From contig BEHW01000119.1 in the NCBI GenBank assembly GCA_002898675.1, positions 1 to 5,228 of the forward strand: a stretch of DNA of 5,228 nt, in the 5' to 3' direction. The notes beneath the pieces are model-generated. The model was not told where the DNA came from. It searched no databases and saw only the letters and a list, made by a program, of their open reading frames with translations. How positions within the stretch are numbered: the stretch's first letter is position 1; each line of letters opens with the position of its first letter. Shown here one piece after another: positions 1 through 5,116 of this stretch. The translations under genes and the position numbers were made by a program. The DNA comes from a bacterium HR20. GTDB lineage: Bacteria; Bacteroidota; Ignavibacteria; Kapaibacteriales; NICIL-2.

Positions 1-70
1 CATCGCTGTTGCGCGTGGCTGCGATGTAGATAAGCCGCGCAACCTTGCAAAGTCAGTGACGGTCGAGTAA
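1..70 (+). CDS. glmS: Glutamine-fructose-6-phosphate aminotransferase (isomerizing), C-terminal end only
   Basis: Only the last 22 codons are present, read in the frame that starts at base 2 and ends with TAA at 68-70. The peptide ends in DVDKPRNLAKSVTVE, preceded by IAVARGC. This is the hallmark C-terminus of GlmS; the E. coli enzyme ends almost identically, with DVDQPRNLAKSVTVE. In the family, this tail closes the isomerase domain and contributes to the active site. The enzyme makes glucosamine-6-phosphate from fructose-6-phosphate and glutamine in the cytoplasm, the first step towards UDP-GlcNAc for peptidoglycan and lipopolysaccharide. The gene starts outside the window. The next gene begins only 6 bases after the stop, so cotranscription is likely. 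The identification rests on a short but very characteristic peptide. Confidence 0.9.
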   Translation, partial: IAVARGCDVDKPRNLAKSVTVE

Positions 71-76
71 CCAGCC

Positions 77-1297
77 ATGCACTGGGAGGCAGTCGGCGGC
101 ATTGCGCTCTGCATTGTTGGGGCACGTCTGCTTGCACAGCGAGGCTCGCCCTTCCCATGGCGTGTGCTGCTGTGGGGCATTGGGATTCAACTCGCGCTTG
201 GCTTTTGGCTCCTGAAAAGTCCGAGCGGAGTTGCCTTGTTCGAACACGTCGGGCGTGCCGTCACAGGATTTCTTTCCTTTGCCAATCGCGGCTCAGAGTT
301 TCTCTTCGGCAACTTGGTCAAGCCAGAGTACCGCCAAACATTCGGAATGCAAGTAGCGCTCGTCATCGCACCGACGATCATCTTCTTCTCGGCGGTCATC
401 GCGATGCTCTACCACCTGGGGATTATCCAGCGCATCGTCTACGCCGTTGCGTGGGTAATGGCACGGACGATGGGCACATCGGGTCCGGAGTCGCTCTCAG
501 CTGCGGCGAATATTTTTCTTGGCCAAACGGAAGCACCAATCCTGATTCGGCACTACCTGTCATCAGCGAGCATCTCTGAACTGAACGCTATCATGGTTGG
601 CGGTTTTGCGACCATTGCAGGTTCAGTCCTGGGCGCTTACGTCCAGCTTGGAATGTCTGCCCAGGCACTGATCACAGCCTCGCTGCTTTCCGCACCAGGA
701 GGGCTGATGCTGGCGAAGCTGGCAATTCCACCAAGTGGATCAGAACGTCCGATCGAATCCTATCGCACAGAACGTACAACGCAATCTCTGCTGGACGCAG
801 CTACGAGCGGTGCGCGCGATGGGCTGATGCTAGCGCTCAACGTTCTTGCAATGCTCCTTGCGTTTATCGCAATCATGGCGCTGCTCGATGCAGGCTTTGC
901 CTGGTTGCACTCTTGGCTCCCATGGATGCCGGCATCACTCCGAGAGCTTCTCGGCTGGATCTTCCTGCCGTTGGCATATGCGCTCGGTGTACCGGCGCAG
1001 GATGCCCACACTGTCGCTCAGCTGCTGGGAACGAAGATCGTCGCCAACGAATTTGTTGCCTACACTGACTTAGCTGGGCTTATCCAAGCCGGTACCATCA
1101 GCCCGCGCGGAGCAATGATTGCGATGTACGCACTCTGTGGTTTTGCGAACATCAGCTCGATTGCCATTCAGATCGGGGGTATCGGCTCGCTCGCACCCGA
1201 GCGGCGTGATGATATCGTTCGCCTTGGCTGGCGTGCAATGGCAATCGGGGCACTCACAAACTGTCTGAGTGCCTCGATTGCATCGCTCCTTAGTTAG
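77..1297 (+). CDS. NupC-family concentrative nucleoside transporter (cation/nucleoside symporter)
   Basis: This 406-residue inner-membrane protein matches the concentrative nucleoside transporter (CNT/NupC) family in length and motif order. Hydrophobic segments run through the whole protein. The Nucleos_tra2 N-terminal region is followed by a gate-like segment at about 96-120 (PTIIFFSAVIAMLYHLG). Signature motifs are GTSGPESLSAAANIF (133-147), GQTEAP (149-154), GGFATIAGS (175-183), NEFVAYTDL (324-332) and CGFANISSIAIQIGGIG (354-370). In the Vibrio cholerae CNT structure, nucleoside and cation contacts come from the GQTE segment, the Glu of NEF and the Asn/Ser of FANxSS. Here these are Q150, T151, E152, E325, N358 and S361, all intact. 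The likely job is uptake of nucleosides driven by a Na+ or H+ gradient; the sequence does not show which. The ATG at 77 follows the glmS stop by 6 bases, with only a weak GAG ribosome-binding element. The stop overlaps that of the convergent gene. Confidence 0.93.
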   Translation: MHWEAVGGIALCIVGARLLAQRGSPFPWRVLLWGIGIQLALGFWLLKSPSGVALFEHVGRAVTGFLSFANRGSEFLFGNLVKPEYRQTFGMQVALVIAPTIIFFSAVIAMLYHLGIIQRIVYAVAWVMARTMGTSGPESLSAAANIFLGQTEAPILIRHYLSSASISELNAIMVGGFATIAGSVLGAYVQLGMSAQALITASLLSAPGGLMLAKLAIPPSGSERPIESYRTERTTQSLLDAATSGARDGLMLALNVLAMLLAFIAIMALLDAGFAWLHSWLPWMPASLRELLGWIFLPLAYALGVPAQDAHTVAQLLGTKIVANEFVAYTDLAGLIQAGTISPRGAMIAMYALCGFANISSIAIQIGGIGSLAPERRDDIVRLGWRAMAIGALTNCLSASIASLLS

Positions 1298-1806
1298 TCT
1301 GGCTCTTCCAGCGGGGGAACTCTCCGCCGATCGCGCTCTCGTAGCGGGGGACGTTGTCGCTCAAGCATAGCGCGCTGCAATCCCTCGATGAACCGTACCT
1401 CGAAGACGACAAGCTTTGCATACTGCTGCGGATTCAGCAGTGAACGCACAGATTCCAACCGCTCCAGGGTTGCACTCGAGAGCTGTTGGAGTGCTTTCGT
1501 CGCAGCCTGGGTTTTCGCGGTCAGTTCTGCATCGGACACGTTTGCGCGGATCGCCGCTTCCAGCTCCCCGATGGCGGTGCGGAGGTCGTGCCGGGCCTGG
1601 TCAATTTTCTTCTGACCTTCGTTGTAGCGCACGAAGAACTTCTCTGCAGTCTTTTCGTCCAAGTCAAGCGTTTCGATCAGCTTGAGCTTCTTGAACTGAG
1701 CTAAGCGCTCCGCGGGTTTGGCTCGTGGGGGTTGTTGTGCTGGTGGCTGCGCAACGAGCATGGTTGCTGCAAACATCGCAACCGTTAGGCTACTCAAGCG
1801 TTTCAT
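1294..1806 (-). CDS. Exported Spy/CpxP-like (LTXXQ-type) small helical protein, third gene of sigma operon
   Basis: I chose the ATG at 1806 (170 residues). It gives a clean signal peptide, MKRLSSLTVAMFAATMLVA, with cleavage probably before Q20, and it has a GAGG ribosome-binding site 9 bases upstream. Starts further upstream add 27 residues that would mask the signal. The mature part has a Pro-rich linker (about 21-32), then an almost wholly charged helical region (33-150). The segment RSLLNPQQYAKLVVFE (121-136) resembles the LTxxQ repeat of Spy/CpxP/ZraP proteins, and LDLDEKTAEKFF (47-58) may be the first, degenerate copy. The C-terminus is Arg/Pro-rich and ends in PPLEEPD. The likely role is as a periplasmic chaperone or stress sensor. 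The mature protein has no Cys, one His (H73) and one Met (M147), so CnrX- or ZraP-type metal binding is unlikely. The gene overlaps the anti-sigma gene by 17 bases. The family assignment is moderate; the export call is strong. Confidence 0.75.
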   Translation of the reverse strand: MKRLSSLTVAMFAATMLVAQPPAQQPPRAKPAERLAQFKKLKLIETLDLDEKTAEKFFVRYNEGQKKIDQARHDLRTAIGELEAAIRANVSDAELTAKTQAATKALQQLSSATLERLESVRSLLNPQQYAKLVVFEVRFIEGLQRAMLERQRPPLRERDRRRVPPLEEPD

Positions 1807-2392
1807 CGCTAAAAACCTCGGCAAATTGTTCAACAAACTCGGAGTCCATCGCATCGTAGGGGAACGTTGCAATTGCGATTGCATCAATTGGTGGTGTTTC
1901 GATCATTGGTTCCTGATCGGTACTCGATGCTGCGCGAACGCGCTGAGTTTGGGCTGGTTGTGCTGGTGCTGGAATGATGGAGCGTTCCATGTTTGATTCG
2001 GTGACTGCTTGCACCGAAGGAGTACGTGCGATACTCTGCATCACGTGAGGATACTCCCGTTGGCTATGATTGCGCTCGGGGAGGACAACCGCTGCAACAA
2101 TCGCAGCGGTACAAGCTATACCGACCGCAAGCCAGTGCCACCGAACACGCCGGTGACTGCGGGCTGCGCGGAGCTGCTCAACGACGCGGACGCTGAGCAT
2201 TTGGGTCTGCCAATCGAGCTCTCGCTGAATGGATTGAGGAGGAAATGCATCGAAGAGCGCGCGGATTGCTTCGAGCTCTGCTTGGAGCTCGGGCGAAGAT
2301 CGGAGCGCATCTTCAACAGTGAGCCGTTCGTCATCGCCGAGCATTCCAGCAGCGTAGTCGGGCAGGAGCATGCGAATCTTTTCGATCGTCAT
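1790..2392 (-). CDS. Membrane-anchored anti-sigma factor partner of the ECF sigma factor
   Basis: This 200-residue protein has the layout of a single-pass anti-sigma factor. Residues 1-50 form a cytoplasmic anti-sigma domain (IRMLLPDYAAGMLGDDERLTVEDAL, then a helix PELQAELEAIRALFDAF). Residues 60-84 are a basic linker, and about 87-104 (WLAVGIACTAAIVAAVVL) is one membrane helix. The remaining 95 or so residues are a low-complexity, Pro/Ala-rich extracytoplasmic tail with an acidic, aromatic end (FVEQFAEVFSDETLE). The N-terminal domain follows the usual 'LPaYlaGeL-eeR--ve' pattern of zinc-binding anti-sigma proteins. However, the HxxxCxxC motif is replaced by ALRSSPEL, so it probably binds no zinc. 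The gene starts in an ATGA overlap with the sigma gene stop and has a perfect AAAGGAGG ribosome-binding site, which favours balanced, coupled synthesis. It likely holds the sigma factor at the membrane until an envelope signal triggers release. Sequence similarity alone would be weak; position and topology carry the call. Confidence 0.82.
   Translation of the reverse strand: MTIEKIRMLLPDYAAGMLGDDERLTVEDALRSSPELQAELEAIRALFDAFPPQSIQRELDWQTQMLSVRVVEQLRAARSHRRVRWHWLAVGIACTAAIVAAVVLPERNHSQREYPHVMQSIARTPSVQAVTESNMERSIIPAPAQPAQTQRVRAASSTDQEPMIETPPIDAIAIATFPYDAMDSEFVEQFAEVFSDETLE
1816..1819 (-). promoter_or_regulatory. Shine-Dalgarno site that fixes the start of the Spy-like gene
   Basis: On the - strand, GAGG lies 9 bases before the ATG at 1806, inside the 3' end of the anti-sigma gene. 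It supports the signal-peptide start over the longer upstream alternatives. Confidence 0.55.
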
Positions 2393-2982
2393 CGTTTGCC
2401 TCCTTTGGGAATGGGACGGCCGAGCATTTCTGCAAGCTTGCGGACGGCATGGTAATAGTTTGCCTTCAAGCCACTGACGCTTACGCCAAGCATCGTGGAG
2501 ATCTCCTCGTAGCTGAGACCTTCGACGTAGCGGAGATAGAACGTCTCGCGCTGTTTTGGTGGCAGCTTCTTGAGCATTCCGTGAAAGCGCTCAAGGAAAT
2601 CGGCATCTTCCAGCTGCCGATCCGGCGTCGGAAGCGCAGAGTGAAGATCCTCGATGTTTTCAAGTACGTCCTCGAGACGGACGAACTTTTTCCACTTCCG
2701 ACGGAACGAAATGCATGTGTTGACAGTGATGCGGTACAGCCACGTTTGAAGCGAGCTGTCGCCCTTGAACCGGTGCAATGCCCGAAATGCTCGTATGAAG
2801 GTTTCCTGCGCCACATCGTCAGCATCGTCACGGTCACCATCGAGGTGTCGGAGTGCAACGCTATAGACGAACCGTTGGTAGCGGCGCACAAACTGCGATG
2901 CTGCACGTTCCCGATCCCCATGCAGGAACTCTTCGACGAGCGCAGATTCATCTGCTGCGAGTGCCATTACGTGTGCTGCCAT
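2389..2982 (-). CDS. ECF (extracytoplasmic function) RNA polymerase sigma factor, RpoE-like
   Basis: This 197-residue protein has the two-domain ECF architecture and usual size. Region 2 spans about 31-97. It includes the helix FVRRYQRFVYSVALRHL, the core-binding motif DDADDVAQETFIRAFRAL (52-69) and the promoter-melting stretch WLYRITVNTCISFRRK (81-96). A linker with little conservation (98-128) follows. Region 4 spans about 129-188, with LKKLPPKQRETFYLRYVEGLSYEEIS and the helix-turn-helix LGVSVSGLKANYYHAVRKL, which recognises the -35 element. The protein directs RNA polymerase to promoters of an envelope-stress or similar regulon. The start at 2982 is the first ATG and lacks a clear ribosome-binding site. 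An in-frame ATG at 2967 (residue 6) is an alternative; both keep the whole conserved region. The anti-sigma gene overlaps the stop as ATGA. The operon is probably autoregulated, and a possible ECF-like promoter lies upstream. The exact ECF group cannot be told from the sequence alone. Confidence 0.95.
   Translation of the reverse strand: MAAHVMALAADESALVEEFLHGDRERAASQFVRRYQRFVYSVALRHLDGDRDDADDVAQETFIRAFRALHRFKGDSSLQTWLYRITVNTCISFRRKWKKFVRLEDVLENIEDLHSALPTPDRQLEDADFLERFHGMLKKLPPKQRETFYLRYVEGLSYEEISTMLGVSVSGLKANYYHAVRKLAEMLGRPIPKGGKR
2399..2406 (-). promoter_or_regulatory. Perfect Shine-Dalgarno site of the anti-sigma gene, inside the sigma coding region
   Basis: AAAGGAGG on the - strand lies 6 bases before the ATG at 2392. 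It also encodes the Lys-Gly-Gly near the C-terminus of the sigma factor (PKGGKR). With the ATGA stop/start overlap it indicates translational coupling, and strong anti-sigma expression relative to sigma. Confidence 0.8.
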
Positions 2983-3095
2983 CGTGGATACGTTCGAAGT
3001 TCGTAAGCTCGCCGCATTTGACGCAGCATCGTAGGTGAGCGTTTAATGCATGCGTTGCTTACGCTCGAACGATTGTTTCGCTCAGGCCAATCCCC
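2983..3095. other. Intergenic region between the two - strand operons
   Basis: These 113 bases lie after the stop of the YbjN-like gene and before the sigma gene. They contain the candidate promoter, an inverted repeat GAGCGT/ACGCTC (3037-3042 and 3061-3066) enclosing a near-palindromic AATGCATGCGTT (3044-3055), and a TTCGAA palindrome (2993-2998). There is no T-run after the inverted repeat on either strand, so no standard intrinsic terminator is visible. Readthrough from the PspA operon into the sigma operon is therefore possible. Confidence 0.6.
3018..3046 (-). promoter_or_regulatory. Possible ECF-type promoter of the sigma operon
   Basis: On the - strand, TTAAAC (-35-like, AAAC at 3044-3041) is followed after 17 bases by CGTC (3023-3020), then AA. 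ECF promoters typically have an AAC-containing -35 and a CGT-containing -10 about 16-17 bases apart. This would put transcription start about 25-30 bases before the ATG at 2982. It was found by eye in a 113-base gap, so chance is a real alternative. Confidence 0.25.
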
Positions 3096-3536
3096 TCATT
3101 GTCCCAAGACATCGGCAGCACGCTGCCCGCCTGCCATCGCTACGATTTCATCGTCGTAGTGATCAGCGATGATTGCAACGCTCATGATTGTTGTCACGAG
3201 CTCGTTGCGATCCATATTTGAGGCAGTGATCGAGTGGGAGAAGATGATGGTATCATCGAAGAGCAATCCAAAGCCTCCAAGGTGGATTTCAGCATTCTTG
3301 CGCAGGAGGAAGCGCATCAGCTCTTCGCTGATTGTAGCACCCGAGACAACATGCGCGATACATTCAACGACGCATTCGGTTTCTGTAAATGGCCGAACCA
3401 CGATGATAACCTGGGTCGAGCCATGCTGGACTGCGAACGAGCCATTGGAAAACGGCACGTACTCTGGGAAGGCCTCATGGAGGATGCTTTCGACACGCAG
3501 GCGGGTAGACTCAAGAAGTTCAGCCGGAGTTGTCAT
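3096..3536 (-). CDS. YbjN / type III secretion chaperone-like domain protein next to PspA
   Basis: I chose the ATG at 3536 (146 residues) because GGAG lies 8 bases upstream. A GTG at 3569 would overlap the pspA stop and add 11 residues, THTHHTGETF among them, that look unstructured. The pattern fits the small alpha/beta fold shared by YbjN and CesT/Tir-type secretion chaperones. An N-terminal helix (5-22) is followed by strands at 33-50 (GSFAVQHGSTQVIIVVRPF) and 54-66. Then come the helix ISEELMRFLLRKNAEIHLGGFGLLF (69-93), a strand DTIIFSHSI (95-103) and a helix DRNELVTTIMSVAIIADHYDDEIVAMAGGQ (109-138). The 'LLxxN...GxF' and 'AD..D..i....GG' signatures are characteristic. It has no signal peptide or membrane segment, so it is cytosolic. 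Family members bind partner proteins or peptides; the function here is unknown. Proximity to pspA suggests it acts with or controls PspA. Confidence 0.75.
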   Translation of the reverse strand: MTTPAELLESTRLRVESILHEAFPEYVPFSNGSFAVQHGSTQVIIVVRPFTETECVVECIAHVVSGATISEELMRFLLRKNAEIHLGGFGLLFDDTIIFSHSITASNMDRNELVTTIMSVAIIADHYDDEIVAMAGGQRAADVLGQ

Positions 3537-3542
3537 GAACGT

Positions 3543-3548
3543 CTCTCC
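3543..3548 (-). promoter_or_regulatory. Shine-Dalgarno site that fixes the start of the YbjN-like gene
   Basis: GGAGAG on the - strand ends 6 bases before the ATG at 3536 (8 bases from GGAG). It lies in the 32-base gap after the pspA stop. It favours this ATG over the GTG at 3569. Confidence 0.6.
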
Positions 3549-3568
3549 AGTATGGTGGGTATGGGTCA

Positions 3569-4264
3569 CTACGATGGCTCTTCTTGCGTGGTGCTGGGCG
3601 GAAGCTGGCCGAGCGATGCTTTAAGTTTGGCGAGTTCATCCTCGACGGTCTTGGAAGAACCGAGCAACTTGAACTCCTGCTCAAGCGAAGTGCTCTCACC
3701 TGCTAATTGCTCGTAGGCGCTGGCTTCTGCTTCGAGTTGCTCGATTTTGCCCTCGAACTTGTCGAACTTCGAAAAGGCATCCGCACCTACGCCACTGAAG
3801 GCTTGGGCAATTTGCTTTTGCGCCTTTGCAGCCTGGGAGCGTGCGATAAGTGTGCTCTGACGTGCACGGGCTTCGTCAAGCTTTGCTTTGAGTTGATCGA
3901 GCTGCTGCCGAAGCTTTGCCGTGGTTGCCTTTGCCTGTTCGTAAATCGGCTGCAGGTCCGCGAGGTTTCGATCGGCGATTGCTTTTCTCTCCAATGCAGC
4001 GCGGGCCAGATCTTCTCTTCCCGCTTGGAGCGCTTGGACAGCCTTCTGCTGCCAATCGGCAGAGTCCTGCCGAGCTTTCGCAATCTTTCGTTCCAGCGAC
4101 TTTTCATTCGCAATAGCCTGCGCAACGGCCATCGTCGCTTTGTTGACGGATTCCTCCATCTCGATGACCATCTGCTTGAGCATCTTTTCGGGGTCTTCGG
4201 CTCTGTCGAGCGCGTCGTTGACGTTTGCTTTGAAGATGTCGGCAATTCGTGAGAAAATACCCAT
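3569..4264 (-). CDS. pspA: PspA/IM30 (Vipp1) family membrane-stress protein
   Basis: From the ATG at 4264 the protein is 231 residues, the usual PspA length. It begins with the family's amphipathic membrane-binding helix MGIFSRIADIFKANVNDALD (1-20), then the conserved RAEDPEKMLKQMVIEMEESV (21-40). A long Glu/Lys/Ala/Gln-rich coiled coil (about 25-155) follows, then a break at FSGVGADAF and a further helix (166-190). It ends in LEQEFKLLGSSKTVEDELAKLKASLG (194-219), like the C-terminal segment of bacterial PspA and IM30. It has no Cys and no membrane-spanning segment. PspA proteins form ESCRT-III-like rods or rings that bind stressed inner membrane and limit proton leakage. A TTG at 4294 is also in frame and would add 10 residues (MAVTTILDIP) that do not fit the family; however, the ATG lacks a clear ribosome-binding site. 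The gene sits 45 bases after the hydrolase gene and is probably in its operon. No PspF or PspBC genes are visible nearby. Confidence 0.92.
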   Translation of the reverse strand: MGIFSRIADIFKANVNDALDRAEDPEKMLKQMVIEMEESVNKATMAVAQAIANEKSLERKIAKARQDSADWQQKAVQALQAGREDLARAALERKAIADRNLADLQPIYEQAKATTAKLRQQLDQLKAKLDEARARQSTLIARSQAAKAQKQIAQAFSGVGADAFSKFDKFEGKIEQLEAEASAYEQLAGESTSLEQEFKLLGSSKTVEDELAKLKASLGQLPPSTTQEEPS

Positions 4265-4309
4265 GGGAATGTCGAGAATAGTTGTGACTGCCAAGCACGC
4301 ATTCCAAAT

Positions 4310-5116
4310 CTACGAACTGCTATTGCCGATACGATACGCCCACGGGCGGCGATCGGCAAAGAGGTCATTGTAGGGATTGAACGATTTCGATCGCGTGCGC
4401 TCCGGCTCGATCGGTGCTACTGCGATACCCTCAGTGTCGGCAGGAAGCTCTGCCAGGACCGTGCCGTTATAGCTGTAGATCGCCGAGCGTCCGTTGAAGT
4501 GGAGCGTCTCATCGCCGCTTGTTTCGCTGCCAATCCGATTAGCGACAGCAAGGTACACTTTGTTTTCCAACGCGCGCACAGGCATTGCCATGCGCCAGAT
4601 GTGCGTGACGAGATTCGACGGGCATGCAATCAACTCTGCACCCGCCAGCGCAAGTGTTCGCGCGGCTTCGGGGAAGCGCCAATCGTAGCAAATCATCATC
4701 CCAATGCGCAGATCAAACGGTGCAACGCTGACGACCTCGAAGCCCGTATCACCTTCGTCGAAGACAAGACGCTCTTTGTAGAACAGGTGCGTCTTGCGGT
4801 AGTAATACCGCTGCCCAGAGGGACCGAGCAGTACCGCCGTATTGTACCGGCGCTGGCCGTCTTTTTCAGGGAAACCGACGATGATGGCTTTCGACTGCTG
4901 CTGTGCAATGCGTGCGATCGCATCGAGGATCGGAGAACTTCGCTCCAGTGCAACTGCGTCCAGTTCCGTCCGGGTAGTGAAAAAGTATCCACTCAATGCC
5001 AACTCCGGAAGGACTACAACCTCTGCCTCGGCACGGCGTACCATTGCACAAACTCGCTCCAGGTTGGCTTCGACGTTTCCCAAGACGGGGTTCATTTGAA
5101 CGATGGCGACCTTCAC
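4310..5116 (-). CDS. Carbon-nitrogen hydrolase of the nitrilase superfamily (putative omega-amidase/amidohydrolase)
   Basis: Starting at GTG 5116 gives 268 residues beginning MKVAIVQMNPVLGN, the standard first strand of the nitrilase superfamily and the normal length. A GTG at 5215 would add 33 residues with no family match. The catalytic triad is complete: Glu38 in VVVLPELALSGY, Lys108 in YYYRKTHLF and Cys143 in MMICYDWRFPE. A further Glu (E115) follows in FYKERLVFDEG. Other family blocks are NTAVLLGPSG (92-101), LALAGAELIACPSNLV (155-170), RALENKVYLAVANRIG (181-196) and the end NPYNDLFADRRPWAY (247-261). The overall pattern resembles generic members such as Pyrococcus horikoshii PH0642. The enzyme should hydrolyse an amide or carbamoyl bond in the cytosol through a Cys acyl-enzyme. 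The substrate cannot be read from the sequence; N-carbamoylputrescine, omega-amides and ureido compounds are all possible. It is the first gene of the probable operon with pspA. Confidence 0.92.
   Translation of the reverse strand: MKVAIVQMNPVLGNVEANLERVCAMVRRAEAEVVVLPELALSGYFFTTRTELDAVALERSSPILDAIARIAQQQSKAIIVGFPEKDGQRRYNTAVLLGPSGQRYYYRKTHLFYKERLVFDEGDTGFEVVSVAPFDLRIGMMICYDWRFPEAARTLALAGAELIACPSNLVTHIWRMAMPVRALENKVYLAVANRIGSETSGDETLHFNGRSAIYSYNGTVLAELPADTEGIAVAPIEPERTRSKSFNPYNDLFADRRPWAYRIGNSSS

Noticed and set aside
1807..1887. N-terminal extension of the Spy-like protein from a start at 1887
   Set aside because: It would bury the signal peptide inside the protein and deepen the overlap with the anti-sigma gene; the ATG at 1806 has a ribosome-binding site.
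1790..2392. Zinc-binding anti-sigma domain
   Set aside because: The expected HxxxCxxC residues are replaced by non-ligands, so zinc binding is not supported even though the overall domain pattern is kept.
2449..3006. Long + strand open frame of 185 codons opposite the sigma gene
   Set aside because: It is the antisense shadow of a clear ECF sigma gene, is rich in Cys and Arg, and has no family resemblance.
3036..3069. Inverted repeat as intrinsic terminator of the PspA operon
   Set aside because: The stem is only 6 base pairs with an 18-base loop and no T-run on either strand.
3707..4252. Leucine- and cysteine-rich + strand frame of 181 codons opposite pspA
   Set aside because: It is the mirror of the PspA coiled coil: Lys/Glu/Gln codons read backwards give Leu/Phe/Cys, so the apparent hydrophobic protein is an artefact.
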